Positions 24,461 to 33,383 of a stretch of DNA of 64,000 bases are shown here, one piece after another. The notes beneath the pieces were generated by a model that was not told the origin of the DNA, did no database searches, and was given only the letters and a program-made list of their open reading frames with translations. The translations under genes were made by a program, and so were the position numbers. Position 1 is the stretch's first letter, and every line of letters starts with the position of its first letter. Origin of the DNA: PALSA-607 sp963737705 (GTDB lineage: Bacteria; Actinomycetota; Actinomycetes; Acidothermales; Acidothermaceae); assembly GCA_963737705.1 (NCBI GenBank), contig CAVTTP010000003.1, positions 450,147-514,146 of the forward strand, read 5' to 3'.

Positions 24461-25950
24461 CGCCTGCATATGAAGAGGCGCTGGCCAAGTTCGAGCCGGT
24501 ATTCGGCCTCGAGACTCACGTCGAACTCGGTACGCGTTCGAAAATGTTCTGCGGTTGTTCAACGACGTTCGGTGCAGCGCCCAATACGCACACCTGCCCG
24601 ACCTGCCTGGGCCTGCCCGGCTCGTTACCGGTCACGAATGCGGTGGCGATCGAGTCGACGATCAGGATCGGCCTCGCGCTGCACTGCACGATCGCGTCGT
24701 GGTGTCGGTTCGCTCGTAAGAATTACTTCTACCCCGACATGCCGAAGAACTTCCAGATCTCGCAGTACGACGAACCGCTGTGCATCGAGGGATATCTCGA
24801 CGTCGAGGTTGAGGGCGAAGTCGTTCGGGTCGGAATCGAGCGCGTACACCTCGAGGAAGACACCGGAAAGTCTTTGCACGTCGGCGGTTCTACGGGTCGT
24901 ATTCATGGCGCAACGCACTCGCTCGTCGACTACAACAGGGCCGGTATTCCGCTGGTTGAGATCGTCACGAAGCCGGTGCCTGGTACGGGAGCGCTCGCTC
25001 CTGAAGTCGCACGTGCTTATGTGACCGAGTTGCGCGAGACATTGCGCGCGTTGAACGTTTCTGACGTTCGCATGGAAGAGGGCTCGCTTCGCTGTGACGT
25101 GAACCTGTCGCTCAACGCGATCGGCGCGACGGAGTGGGGTACGCGAAGCGAGACGAAGAACGTGAACTCGCTGCGGTCGGTCGAACGCGCGGTTCGCTCG
25201 GAGATCGAACGGCAGGCCGACGTGCTGTCGAGCGGTGGCCGCGTGAAGCAAGAGACCCGCCACTTCCACGAAGACAGCGGCCTCACGACGTCCGGTCGAA
25301 GCAAGGAGCAGGCGGAGGACTACCGCTACTTCCCCGAGCCCGACCTGGTGCCGATTGCACCTCCTGTTGAGTGGGTTGAAGAGTTGCGTGCGACGCTGCC
25401 CGAACTGCCGTTCGACCGGCGCCGGCGACTGCGCGACGAGTGGGCTATATCCGTGCTCGAGATGCAGGCTGCGCTTAATGCGGGTGCGGTCGGCTCGATC
25501 GAGGCGACGGTCGCCCTCGGCGTCCCGGCCCGTGATGCATATAAGTGGTGGATGGGTGAGCTTGCCCGCCAAGCCAATGAGCGGTCGGTCGAGGTTTCTG
25601 AGCTGCCGGTGACTCCTGAGCAGGTCGCACGCATCGTTGCGTTGATCGCGGAGGGCAAGGTCAACGACAAGCTGGCGCGGCAAGTGCTCGATCTCGTCAT
25701 CGCCGGTGAAGGCTCGCCCGATGAGGTGATCGCCGCGCGTGGTCTGGCGGTCGTGTCGGACGACGGGGCGCTCGGTGCTGCAGTCGACGAAGCCATCGCG
25801 GCCGACCCGGACGCGGCGCAGAAGGTGCGCGACGGCAAGGTCGCGGCGGCCGGCGCTTTGGTAGGTGCGGTCATGAAGATTACCCGCGGCCAAGCGGATG
25901 CCGCGAGGGTTCGCGAACTCGTCCTGGAGAAGCTCGGGGCGGCCGGGTGA
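24457..25950 (+). CDS. gatB: Amidotransferase subunit B (kinase/tRNA binding)
   Basis: A 497-residue GatB, which phosphorylates the misacylated glutamate or aspartate and accepts the ammonia. The zinc-binding cysteines are seen in MFCGCST and TCPTCLGLPG (about 29-54); the cradle domain includes RIHLEE-like ERVHLEEDTGKS and DYNRAGIPLVEIVT; the helical and YqeY-type tail (about 330-497) ends GALVGAVMKITRGQADAARV. The ATG overlaps the gatA stop (ATGA). Confidence 0.97.
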   Translation: MTPAYEEALAKFEPVFGLETHVELGTRSKMFCGCSTTFGAAPNTHTCPTCLGLPGSLPVTNAVAIESTIRIGLALHCTIASWCRFARKNYFYPDMPKNFQISQYDEPLCIEGYLDVEVEGEVVRVGIERVHLEEDTGKSLHVGGSTGRIHGATHSLVDYNRAGIPLVEIVTKPVPGTGALAPEVARAYVTELRETLRALNVSDVRMEEGSLRCDVNLSLNAIGATEWGTRSETKNVNSLRSVERAVRSEIERQADVLSSGGRVKQETRHFHEDSGLTTSGRSKEQAEDYRYFPEPDLVPIAPPVEWVEELRATLPELPFDRRRRLRDEWAISVLEMQAALNAGAVGSIEATVALGVPARDAYKWWMGELARQANERSVEVSELPVTPEQVARIVALIAEGKVNDKLARQVLDLVIAGEGSPDEVIAARGLAVVSDDGALGAAVDEAIAADPDAAQKVRDGKVAAAGALVGAVMKITRGQADAARVRELVLEKLGAAG

Positions 25951-25989
25951 CCGGGTCGCGTGGGCTGCGTAGGTGACGGCGGAGCTCGA

Positions 25990-26265
25990 ATGCGGGGCGC
26001 GTTCACTAACGCCGAGATCGAGACGCTTCACGCTGAGGGCTTCGATCACGAGCCGGTCGAGGGCTTTGATTGGCAGGACCAGCTCGACAACCACAGGCGC
26101 GAGCCACGCTTTCATCTTGGATACCGTCGTGGCGCGTACCCATCGCTCCGGCGGTCTCGGCACCGAGCTCGTCGCGATCGCCCGTCGCCAGGCCTGTCGA
26201 GCTGACTTCGTCCTGCCTGGCGCTCACCTCCGAACCGCGACGGCCCCGGCCACGTGTCATAGACA
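25990..26265 (+). pseudogene. GNAT acetyltransferase remnant, frame-disrupted
   Basis: Two frames together read like one GNAT protein. The first (NAEIETLHAEGFDHEPVEGF and then DWQDQLDNH) gives the N-terminus; around 26098-26103 the sense shifts to another frame reading GASHAFILDTVVARTHRSGG followed by LGTELVAIARRQACRAD, the acetyl-CoA binding motif A (normally RRRGIGTxLV). The middle strand expected between them (about 20-25 residues) is missing and the C-terminus is unreadable, so an out-of-frame deletion is likely. No single intact frame covers the domain. Confidence 0.6.
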
Positions 26266-26378
26266 ACGTGAACCGAACCAGCCTGGCGCCGCGAACGCTC
26301 CTGGGCGGGGGACAATCGCCGAGTGCGGTCCGTTCCCTCGCCCGAGGGCCACGACGTCCGCGGCCGGGTGGAGGAAAC

Positions 26379-27314
26379 GTGCGCGTGTGGGTCCCGTACT
26401 CCGATTGGGTAGCGGACGTCGAGAAGCTGAGCCCTGAGATAACCGTCGACGTCTACACCGGTGAAGGAGCACCACCCGACACTGTGGGTGAGGTCGAGTT
26501 CTACGTCGCGCCGTACTCGTTCTCGGTGGCATCGCTCGAGCTGGCTCGCGACATGAAGTCGCTGCGAGTGTTACAGCTGTTGACCGCTGGCTACGAGCAT
26601 GTGTTGCAGTACGTGCCGGACGGCGTCACCGTCTGCAACGCAGGCGGCGTGCACAACTCAAGTACCGCCGAGCTTGCACTGACATTGACGCTGTCGTCGC
26701 TGCGCGGCATTCCGGACTTCGTCCGCGCTCAGCAGCACGGGCAGTGGGTGCACGCGGACTATCCCGCGCTGGCCGACAAGACGGTGCTGATCTTGGGCTA
26801 CGGCTCGATCGGGGAGTCGATCGAGGCGCGCCTCATCCCGTTCGAGGTCAACGTGATCCGAGTTGCGAGTCGGGCTCGGCCCGATGGCGTGCACGGCGTC
26901 GACGAACTGCCCGAATTACTTCCGCAAGCCGATGTGGTCATCGTGATCACGCCACTGACGCCGACGACGCGACACCTGGTCGACCGTCGGGTCTTGGCCT
27001 CGATGCGGGACGGCGCGTTGCTGGTCAATGTTTCGCGGGGCGGCGTCGTCGACACCGACGCACTACTGGCCGAGCTGCAAAGTGGTCGGCTCCGCGCGGC
27101 GCTCGACGTCACTGATCCCGAACCGCTGCCCAGCGACCATCCGCTCTGGAGCGCGCCCGGCGTTCTCATCTCGCCGCACGTCGGTGGTAACACGTCTGCG
27201 TTCCTGCCACGGGCTGCCCGCCTTGTCCGCGCGCAGGTCGCGAGGTTTGTCGCCGGGCAGCCCCTCGACAGCGTCGTGGCCGGCCCCGGCTCGACGATCG
27301 CCGTCGGGGCTTAG
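26379..27314 (+). CDS. D-isomer-specific 2-hydroxyacid dehydrogenase
   Basis: A 311-residue enzyme. The NAD-binding Rossmann motif is GYGSIGESIEARL (about 142-154) and the catalytic set is present: Arg in NVSRGGVVD (about 215), Glu in TDPEPLPSDHPLW and His in ISPHVGGNT (about 270). It reduces a 2-keto acid or oxidises a D-2-hydroxyacid; the substrate is not predictable. The N-terminal extension of the open frame to 26070 is rejected: GTG 26379 has GGAGG (26370-26374) four bases before it. It stands apart from serA and lacks any ACT domain. Confidence 0.88.
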   Translation: MRVWVPYSDWVADVEKLSPEITVDVYTGEGAPPDTVGEVEFYVAPYSFSVASLELARDMKSLRVLQLLTAGYEHVLQYVPDGVTVCNAGGVHNSSTAELALTLTLSSLRGIPDFVRAQQHGQWVHADYPALADKTVLILGYGSIGESIEARLIPFEVNVIRVASRARPDGVHGVDELPELLPQADVVIVITPLTPTTRHLVDRRVLASMRDGALLVNVSRGGVVDTDALLAELQSGRLRAALDVTDPEPLPSDHPLWSAPGVLISPHVGGNTSAFLPRAARLVRAQVARFVAGQPLDSVVAGPGSTIAVGA

Positions 27315-27321
27315 TCGCATC

Positions 27322-29172
27322 GTGACGAGCTCGGAGCAGGAGTTCAGCGACTTCGTCGCTGGCTTTGCTGACCCGCTCGCGCGGCTCGCTTTCCTGCTGA
27401 GTGCGGGCACCGGCCTCGATTCCGCAGACATGACCATTGCGGCACTCGCATCTGTTCGCCGGCGATGGGCCGATGTCGAGGCAACAGGAGCGCCTGAACC
27501 GCTAGCGATCGAAGAGCTGGTGTCGGCGCTGCCGCGTCGCGATGTCGCGCGACCGGTAGCCCCCGCCGTCCCCGCATCAAGTTCTGACGCTGACTTTGAC
27601 GCACGCCGGCTGCGCGCGGCGGCGTGGACCGCATGGAAATCGTTGGCCCCACGCCAACGGATCCCGTTGCTGCTCGACGACATGTCGGTCGCGGCACGGC
27701 GGTTGGACGGCATTGAGGTCGCGCAGTCGTCGCGGTCGGCACGACGAGCGTCGGTTCTCGCCGCCGGCGCATGGCGAATTCTGCGGCAAACGATGACGGC
27801 CGATCCGGTTACGCGCCGCCATGTCGACTCGATTGACGATGCGCACTTCGCCGCAGTTGTGCGTGACGCATTGCGCGAGCAGGCGGCGGCTCAGCCTGCA
27901 TTGCTCGAGCCGCATCCGCGGATCCGGCAGCGGGCATCACAGCTGCGGTTACGCGCGGTCGGTGCGGTTGCAGCCTCGTTGATCCTCGTGATCGGTGTGG
28001 GTGCGGTCGCGGTATATGCGTCGGCGCCGAAGAAGCACAGCGTTCCGCCGGTCTCTGCCTCGACGCTTGCCGACTCGGTCAGTGACAGAGGGCCTGTCGT
28101 TGCATGGCCGACACGGGGTACAGCCGCAAAAAACGTCACGCTGATCACGAAACTGAAAGCGGCCTTCCTGCATGCGCATCCGGAAACCACGGGTCAGGTG
28201 CAGGTGCTGCTGGTCACCGACACCTCGAGCTACCGAATCGCCTACGTGACGGCTAAGTCGCCGACCGGCGTGCTTGAGTCGTGGTTCTACGGTCCAGTCG
28301 GCTCGAACGATCTTGTCGAAGGCGTCGTGCAGTACGGCGGCGGCCTGGACGCCCATACCGAGATCCTCGCGACCGGGCTCGCCGACGCGGAGGGTCACAC
28401 CCAGCTTGTCGTGCTCGCGCCGCCTGGGACGCGCACGATGTCAGTGACCACCGCCGACACCGCAACCACGACATCCGCGTCATCGGCCTTGCGTGATTCG
28501 GACGGCGTCGCAGTCAAGGCGGTACCCACCGGTTCGATCGGGTCGCTCAGTGTGGTCGCGCGGGTTGGACAGTCCGATGTGGTGAGTCAAGGGATGCAAA
28601 CCCTCGCACTCAGCCCCACGTTCGAAGGTGCGAGCGCACCCTTTGAACCGCAGGGGGTGCCGTCGTTCGCCGCCGAGCGGGGCAGCCCAGATCCGCAGGT
28701 GCTCGCGCAGGCGGCGAACGACGCCGGGCTGATGGCTAGGCAAGACGGCCCGGCCAACTACGTGCAGATGAAAGTCCTGTGGGGCGGCACAGATCAAGCC
28801 GCAAACCGCATCGTGGTCGTCCGGATGAAGATGGAGCTGTCTGACGTGTTGTTGGTCAGCTGGGAAGACCGAGCCGGTGTGCCCCGCCAGGAGACCGAAG
28901 CCATCGCCGATCCGAGCACGCCGGATGCGCCGCTGGCGTTCAGCTACGCGGGCTCTGGAAGTCCTCGGGTTGCGGTTCTGGGCGCGCCCGGTGACTCGAG
29001 TGCCGCTCTCGTCTTTGCGGGCAAGCAGCAGCCCGCGGTGCCATTGGACAGCACCGGCTTCACCAGCTTCCGGCTCACCGATGACACTTGGTTGACGTCG
29101 TCTGGCCTGGCCGTGAACCTGCTCGGCCCAGCTGGCAACGTTGTCAAAACCATTCCGATCCCGGCCTTGTAG
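27322..29172 (+). CDS. Sigma-like domain fused to a membrane-anchored extracytoplasmic domain (copy 1)
   Basis: A 616-residue protein starting GTG at 27322, seven bases after the preceding stop. Residues about 5-50 (EFSDFVAGFADPLARLAFLL...VRRRWADV) and about 100-155 (WKSLAPRQRIPLLLDDMSVAARRLDG) echo regions 2 and 4 of SigE-type sigma factors but lack their DNA-contact signature. One membrane helix follows at about 210-232 (AVGAVAASLILVIGVGAVAVYA), then a 380-residue extracytoplasmic part with TGQVQVLLVTDTSSYRIAYVT and ESWFYGPVGSNDLVEGV. It is followed after 15 bases by a clear paralogue. A role as a membrane sensor is only a guess. Confidence 0.72.
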   Translation: MTSSEQEFSDFVAGFADPLARLAFLLSAGTGLDSADMTIAALASVRRRWADVEATGAPEPLAIEELVSALPRRDVARPVAPAVPASSSDADFDARRLRAAAWTAWKSLAPRQRIPLLLDDMSVAARRLDGIEVAQSSRSARRASVLAAGAWRILRQTMTADPVTRRHVDSIDDAHFAAVVRDALREQAAAQPALLEPHPRIRQRASQLRLRAVGAVAASLILVIGVGAVAVYASAPKKHSVPPVSASTLADSVSDRGPVVAWPTRGTAAKNVTLITKLKAAFLHAHPETTGQVQVLLVTDTSSYRIAYVTAKSPTGVLESWFYGPVGSNDLVEGVVQYGGGLDAHTEILATGLADAEGHTQLVVLAPPGTRTMSVTTADTATTTSASSALRDSDGVAVKAVPTGSIGSLSVVARVGQSDVVSQGMQTLALSPTFEGASAPFEPQGVPSFAAERGSPDPQVLAQAANDAGLMARQDGPANYVQMKVLWGGTDQAANRIVVVRMKMELSDVLLVSWEDRAGVPRQETEAIADPSTPDAPLAFSYAGSGSPRVAVLGAPGDSSAALVFAGKQQPAVPLDSTGFTSFRLTDDTWLTSSGLAVNLLGPAGNVVKTIPIPAL

Positions 29173-29187
29173 AGAGACGCTGTAGTG

Positions 29188-31275
29188 ATGGCGCGCGTCG
29201 AGAACGAGTTCCGGGAGTTCGTGGTCGGCTTCGCCGACCCACTCGCGCGGCTCGCGTTCTTGCTGACTGCGGGCGCGTCGGGGGATCCGGCTGCGTTGTG
29301 TGCCGATGCGCTTGCTCGCGTCCGGCGGCAGTGGCGAGACGCCGAGGTGACCGGCGCTCCGGAGCCCCTCGCCGTCGAAGCACTGGTGTCAGCACTGCCG
29401 CATCGTCGGCAATTCCACCTGCGCGGGCCTGTTGCGGCCGATGAGGTGGAGGACGACTACGTTCTGGCAACGGCTGGCGCAGCGACCGTGAATCACGATG
29501 CGTTTCGGCGTCCCGTTGCCGGCGACGAACGCGCACCCGAGAATTTCGCCGACGTCGGCGCCGGAGTTGACGAGGCGGTCGACCTGGACGTGCTGCACGA
29601 CGCATTCTGGAAGGCGTGGCAAGGCCTGACCCCACGCCAGCGAGTGCCGGTTGTGCTCGCGGATCCGTCAGTTGCGTCTCGGAGATTGGTCGGCGTCGGC
29701 GTCCCCGAATCGTTTGGTTCGCCGAGACGGGTTGACCTGATCGCCTCCGGCGCGCTCGCACAGTTACGGGCGACCCTCGCGGCCGATCCGACGGTCGCTG
29801 CGACGGTCGGCAAACTGCAAGGCCGCTTTTTCACGGACGCACTTGCCGACACATTGCGTGAGCACGCATCGACGCCCCCGCGTGTTATTGATCCTTATCC
29901 CGCGGTCGTGCATCGGGCACAGCGGCTGGGGCGGCGAGCACTTGTCGCGGGCGCTGTTGTGCTGGTCGTTCTTGCCACCGGATTCGTGGTTGCCGTTCAG
30001 GCATCGCAGCCGACGAAGAAGACGTCGGTCGCTGCGGCCGCGTCCGCCTCGCGAGGTAGTTCGCCGGCGCTGGTGCGGACCGGACCATCGCCGACCTTTA
30101 CTGGCAGTCTTTCCCCGCAGGGGCCGTTCGCCCCGGCCGCAGCTCCGGGGGCGCCGGTTCTCGTCGTGCCGTGGTCGACGCGAGGAACCGCCGCCAAGGA
30201 CAGCGTCTTGATCTCGCACCTGAAGTCGTACTTCGCCACGGTGCACGCGGACGCCACCGGGCAGATTCAGGTGTTACTCGCTACCGACACATCGACGCTG
30301 CGGATCGCGTACGTGACGTCGAACTCGCGCAACGGCGTCATCCAGTCATGGTTTTACGGTCCCGTCGGCTCCGACAACCTGGTCGAGGGTGCCACGAGTT
30401 ACGGCGGCAGCCTGCTGCCCGACAGCATCCTCGCGGACGGCCTGATCGACACCAACGGGCACGAGCAGTACGTCGTGATCGCGCCGCCCGACACGACCGG
30501 AATCCAGATCGCCGACTTCGACTTCGACGACCCGAGCGTTGGCACCGGGTTCACTGCGTTGCCGTATCAGAACGGGATCGCGGTGAAAGAGATGTCGGCG
30601 GGTGCGACGGCGGCCAGCTTCGTTATCGACGTGAGCATCGGGTCATCGACCTACACGATCAAGGATGCACCCGACATCCAGCTACGGCCACAGTTCGTCG
30701 GCGCGGTCACGAGTGATGGACCGCCGTCGGCGCCGTTGCCCACGCCGCCGGTCGAGAACGGCCACCCTGACGGGACATTGCTGACGGAGGCGCTTCAGGA
30801 CGCAGCCGTCTGGGAAGGCTCGAACCCGATCGTTGCCGCCCGCCCGGTGGTGCTGTGGGCCGGTACCGACGCCGCGAAGACCAAGGTCGTGGTGCTCCGG
30901 GTGAAGACGAAGGCGTACGACTTGCTGCTCGTCGAATGGAGTGGTGGCGCGCCGGGAGATCACGCCGAATACCTCGTCGACTCCGGCGCGCCCGACGTCC
31001 CGATTGCGTTCGCCTACCGCGCGCTCGACGGGACGCGGCTGGGCGTGATCGCATCGAACGGCGCGGCAAGCGCGGAGTTGGTTGGCGACGGTGCCACCTC
31101 GAAGCCGGTCGCGTTCAGTTCGACGGGGTTCGCCAGCTTCCGGGTCCCGAGCCCGCCCGCGGATCCGAATGACGATGGCGCTGGTGCGCTAGGCATCGTC
31201 GCCAAGGTGCAACTGCTCGACTCGTCTGGCCACCCGCTCACTGCACTGTCGGTACCACCAGCGCTCGGCGGGTGA
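29188..31275 (+). CDS. Sigma-like domain fused to a membrane-anchored extracytoplasmic domain (copy 2)
   Basis: A 695-residue paralogue of the previous gene. Shared segments include EFREFVVGFADPLARLAFLL (about 6-25), GLTPRQRVPVVLADPSVASRRL (about 147-168), one membrane helix near 250-272 (ALVAGAVVLVVLATGFVVAV) and the extracytoplasmic block TGQIQVLLATDTSTLRIAYVT...QSWFYGPVGSDNLVEGA. It carries an extra 40-residue insert in the sigma-like part and a longer linker. The stop codon lies inside the first copy of a 26-base tandem repeat. Co-transcription with copy 1 is likely. No known family name is assigned. Confidence 0.72.
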   Translation: MARVENEFREFVVGFADPLARLAFLLTAGASGDPAALCADALARVRRQWRDAEVTGAPEPLAVEALVSALPHRRQFHLRGPVAADEVEDDYVLATAGAATVNHDAFRRPVAGDERAPENFADVGAGVDEAVDLDVLHDAFWKAWQGLTPRQRVPVVLADPSVASRRLVGVGVPESFGSPRRVDLIASGALAQLRATLAADPTVAATVGKLQGRFFTDALADTLREHASTPPRVIDPYPAVVHRAQRLGRRALVAGAVVLVVLATGFVVAVQASQPTKKTSVAAAASASRGSSPALVRTGPSPTFTGSLSPQGPFAPAAAPGAPVLVVPWSTRGTAAKDSVLISHLKSYFATVHADATGQIQVLLATDTSTLRIAYVTSNSRNGVIQSWFYGPVGSDNLVEGATSYGGSLLPDSILADGLIDTNGHEQYVVIAPPDTTGIQIADFDFDDPSVGTGFTALPYQNGIAVKEMSAGATAASFVIDVSIGSSTYTIKDAPDIQLRPQFVGAVTSDGPPSAPLPTPPVENGHPDGTLLTEALQDAAVWEGSNPIVAARPVVLWAGTDAAKTKVVVLRVKTKAYDLLLVEWSGGAPGDHAEYLVDSGAPDVPIAFAYRALDGTRLGVIASNGAASAELVGDGATSKPVAFSSTGFASFRVPSPPADPNDDGAGALGIVAKVQLLDSSGHPLTALSVPPALGG

Positions 31276-31321
31276 AACTCCGCGTGGCGTAGTGCGGGTG
31301 AAACTCCGCGTGGCGTAGTGC
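31270..31321 (+). repeat. Perfect 26-bp tandem duplication
   Basis: Two identical 26-base units (each starting GGGTGAAACTCCGCG and ending GTAGTGC) lie head to tail at 31270-31295 and 31296-31321. The first contains the stop codon of the preceding gene; the second adjoins the ilvD promoter region (-10-like TAAGGT at 31333-31338). Confidence 0.9.
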
Positions 31322-31346
31322 GGGTAGTGACGTAAGGTTTCGCGTC

Positions 31347-33038
31347 ATGACGACGACACACGATCCGGACATCAAGCCACGCAGCCGCGTGGTGACCGAT
31401 GGCATCGAGGCCACCGCTTCGCGAGGGATGCTGCGCGCCGTAGGGATGGGCGACGACGACTGGGTCAAGCCGCAGATCGGGGTCGCCAGTTCGTGGAACG
31501 AGATCACCCCGTGCAACCTGTCGCTCGACCGACTGGCGAAGTCGGCGAAAGAGGGTGTGCACGCCGCCGGGGGATACCCGCTCGAGTTCGGCACGATCTC
31601 GGTGTCCGACGGGATCTCGATGGGCCATGAGGGCATGCACTTCTCGCTGGTGTCGCGCGAGGTGATTGCCGACTCGGTCGAAACCGTCATGATGGCCGAG
31701 CGGCTCGACGGATCGGTGCTACTCGCCGGCTGTGACAAGTCGTTGCCCGGCATGTTGATGGCGGCGGCGCGGCTCGACCTCGCTTCGGTGTTCCTGTACG
31801 CGGGCACCACGCTGGCCGGCAAGATCGGCGACCGCGACAACATCACCATCATCGATGCGTTCGAGGCTGTCGGTGGTTGCGTGCGCGGCTTGGTCACCCG
31901 CGAAGAGGTCGACGCGATTGAGAGGGTGTTCTGCCAGGTCGAAGGTGCCTGCGCCGGCATGTACACCGCCAACACCATGGCCTGTGCGGCAGAGGCGCTC
32001 GGCATGTCACTGCCCGGATCCGCCGCACCTCCTGCTCCCGACCGGCGGCGCGACGGATTCGCGCGCGCATCGGGCGAGGCCGTCGTCGGCTTGCTGCGGC
32101 TGGGAATCACCGCCCGGCAGATCCTGACGAAGACGGCGTTCGACAACGCGATCGCCGTCGTCATGGCCCTCGGCGGCTCGACGAATGCCGTTCTGCACCT
32201 GCTCGCGATCGCCCGCGAGGCTGGGGTTGGCCTTGACCTCGACGACTTCAACCGCATCGGCGACCGGGTTCCGCACCTGGCCGACGTCAAGCCGTTCGGG
32301 CGCTATGTCATGAGCGACGTCGACCACGTGGGCGGTGTTCCGGTCGTGATGAAGGCGCTGCTTGATGCAGGGCTGATCGACGGCTCCGCTCTTACGGTCA
32401 CCGGCCGCACGGTGGCCGAGAATCTCGCCGAAGTGCGACCCGTCGACCCCGACGGCAAGGTCATTCACGCGATGAACGACCCGATCCACCGCACCGGCGG
32501 GCTGACGATCCTGCGCGGATCGCTGGCTCCTGACGGCGCGGTCGTGAAGACCGCCGGTCTCGACCGTGCCGTGTTCGAGGGCACCGCGCGGGTGTTCGAC
32601 GGCGAGCGAGCCGCGATGGACGCCGTCGAGAACGGGTCGTTGCAGGCCGGCGACGTCGTGGTCATTCGCAACGAGGGACCCAAGGGCGGGCCGGGCATGC
32701 GGGAGATGCTCGCTGTGACGGGCGCGATCAAGGGCGCCGGTCTCGGCAAGGACGTCTTGCTGCTGACCGACGGCCGGTTCTCCGGCGGAACGACCGGCCT
32801 CTGCATCGCGCACGTCGCTCCCGAGGCGGTCGACGGCGGCCCGATCGCGTTCGTGCGCGACGGCGACGTGATCAAGCTCGACGTCGCCACCCGCACGCTC
32901 GATCTCGTGGTGGACGACGAGGAGCTGGCGAAGAGGCGGATCGGCTGGGAGCCGATGGCGCCGAAGTACACGACGGGTGTGCTGTCGAAGTACCGCAAGC
33001 TCGTCGGCTCCGCGGCTTACGGCGCCGTCTGCAGTTAG
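31347..33038 (+). CDS. ilvD: Dihydroxy-acid dehydratase
   Basis: A 563-residue IlvD, which converts 2,3-dihydroxy-isovalerate or -methylvalerate into the 2-keto acids of valine and isoleucine. Iron-sulfur cluster cysteines are seen in GCDKSLPG (about 130-137) and EGACAGMYTANTMAC (about 199-213); the metal and substrate segment NEGPKGGPGMREM is at about 441. ATG 31347 is nine bases after a -10-like TAAGGT, suggesting a leaderless or very short leader. The long antisense frame over it is a GC artefact. It precedes the ilvBNC operon by 345 bases. Confidence 0.96.
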   Translation: MTTTHDPDIKPRSRVVTDGIEATASRGMLRAVGMGDDDWVKPQIGVASSWNEITPCNLSLDRLAKSAKEGVHAAGGYPLEFGTISVSDGISMGHEGMHFSLVSREVIADSVETVMMAERLDGSVLLAGCDKSLPGMLMAAARLDLASVFLYAGTTLAGKIGDRDNITIIDAFEAVGGCVRGLVTREEVDAIERVFCQVEGACAGMYTANTMACAAEALGMSLPGSAAPPAPDRRRDGFARASGEAVVGLLRLGITARQILTKTAFDNAIAVVMALGGSTNAVLHLLAIAREAGVGLDLDDFNRIGDRVPHLADVKPFGRYVMSDVDHVGGVPVVMKALLDAGLIDGSALTVTGRTVAENLAEVRPVDPDGKVIHAMNDPIHRTGGLTILRGSLAPDGAVVKTAGLDRAVFEGTARVFDGERAAMDAVENGSLQAGDVVVIRNEGPKGGPGMREMLAVTGAIKGAGLGKDVLLLTDGRFSGGTTGLCIAHVAPEAVDGGPIAFVRDGDVIKLDVATRTLDLVVDDEELAKRRIGWEPMAPKYTTGVLSKYRKLVGSAAYGAVCS

Positions 33039-33067
33039 CACCCCAACCCCACGCCGTCCGCCCGGAG

Positions 33068-33111
33068 TTGGAAGCTCGAGGACGCGCTCTATAGCGTCCC
33101 GGGCCTTCCAA
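33068..33111 (+). terminator. Long imperfect hairpin after ilvD
   Basis: Arms TTGGAAG (33068-33074) and CTTCCAA (33105-33111) with an inner GGACGC/GCGTCC stem form an 18-position stem with three mismatches, about 30 bases after the ilvD stop. There is no T-run, as is common for terminators in high-GC actinomycetes. Confidence 0.55.
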
Positions 33112-33190
33112 GTTGGTGGTGTGACGGTGGGAGGTAGTAGGAAGTCCTTGTATTTATGGGTTTCCGGGTCCATTAGCGACCTGTGGGTGT

Positions 33191-33219
33191 TTGACATATC
33201 CGGACGCGTAAGACAATCT
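33191..33219 (+). promoter_or_regulatory. Promoter of the ilvBNC leader
   Basis: Perfect -35 TTGACA (33191-33196) and -10-like CAATCT (33214-33219) are 17 bases apart. Transcription should start around 33226-33227, that is at the GTG of the leader peptide, which would make the leader peptide leaderless. Confidence 0.65.
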
Positions 33220-33226
33220 TGAACGC

Positions 33227-33265
33227 GTGCAGACCCTTCTTGTAGTAAGTGAGCGCGCAGGCTGA
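33227..33265 (+). CDS. ilvB leader peptide (12 aa)
   Basis: A 12-residue frame starting GTG: MQTLLVVSERAG, with consecutive Leu-Leu-Val-Val codons (33236-33247) and a TGA at 33263. It is too short for ordinary gene calling, but its place between a good promoter and a hairpin/terminator pair, in front of ilvB, is that of an attenuator leader peptide. Ribosome stalling at Leu or Val codons when the charged tRNAs are scarce should favour read-through. Confidence 0.8.
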   Translation: MQTLLVVSERAG

Positions 33266-33321
33266 CCTCCAGGTCCGCTAGCGCGCCGCCCCTCTGTGCT
33301 TCACGGCACGAGGGGCTTTTT
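33253..33321 (+). promoter_or_regulatory. Transcription attenuator of ilvBNC
   Basis: An upstream stem GCGCGC (33253-33258)/GCGCGC (33281-33286) contains an inner GACCT-CC-AGGTC hairpin. It is followed by a terminator stem GCCCCTC-t-GTGC / GCAC-GAGGGGC (33288-33316) and a run of five T (33317-33321). This is the arrangement of leader-peptide attenuation known for branched-chain genes, including ilvBNC of corynebacteria. The exact antiterminator pairing was not computed. Confidence 0.8.
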
Positions 33322-33383
33322 GTTGCCCGAGTGTGAACCGTGTTGGCCGAGTGTGAATCGCCGCAGTGAGATGGAGAGCTGAG

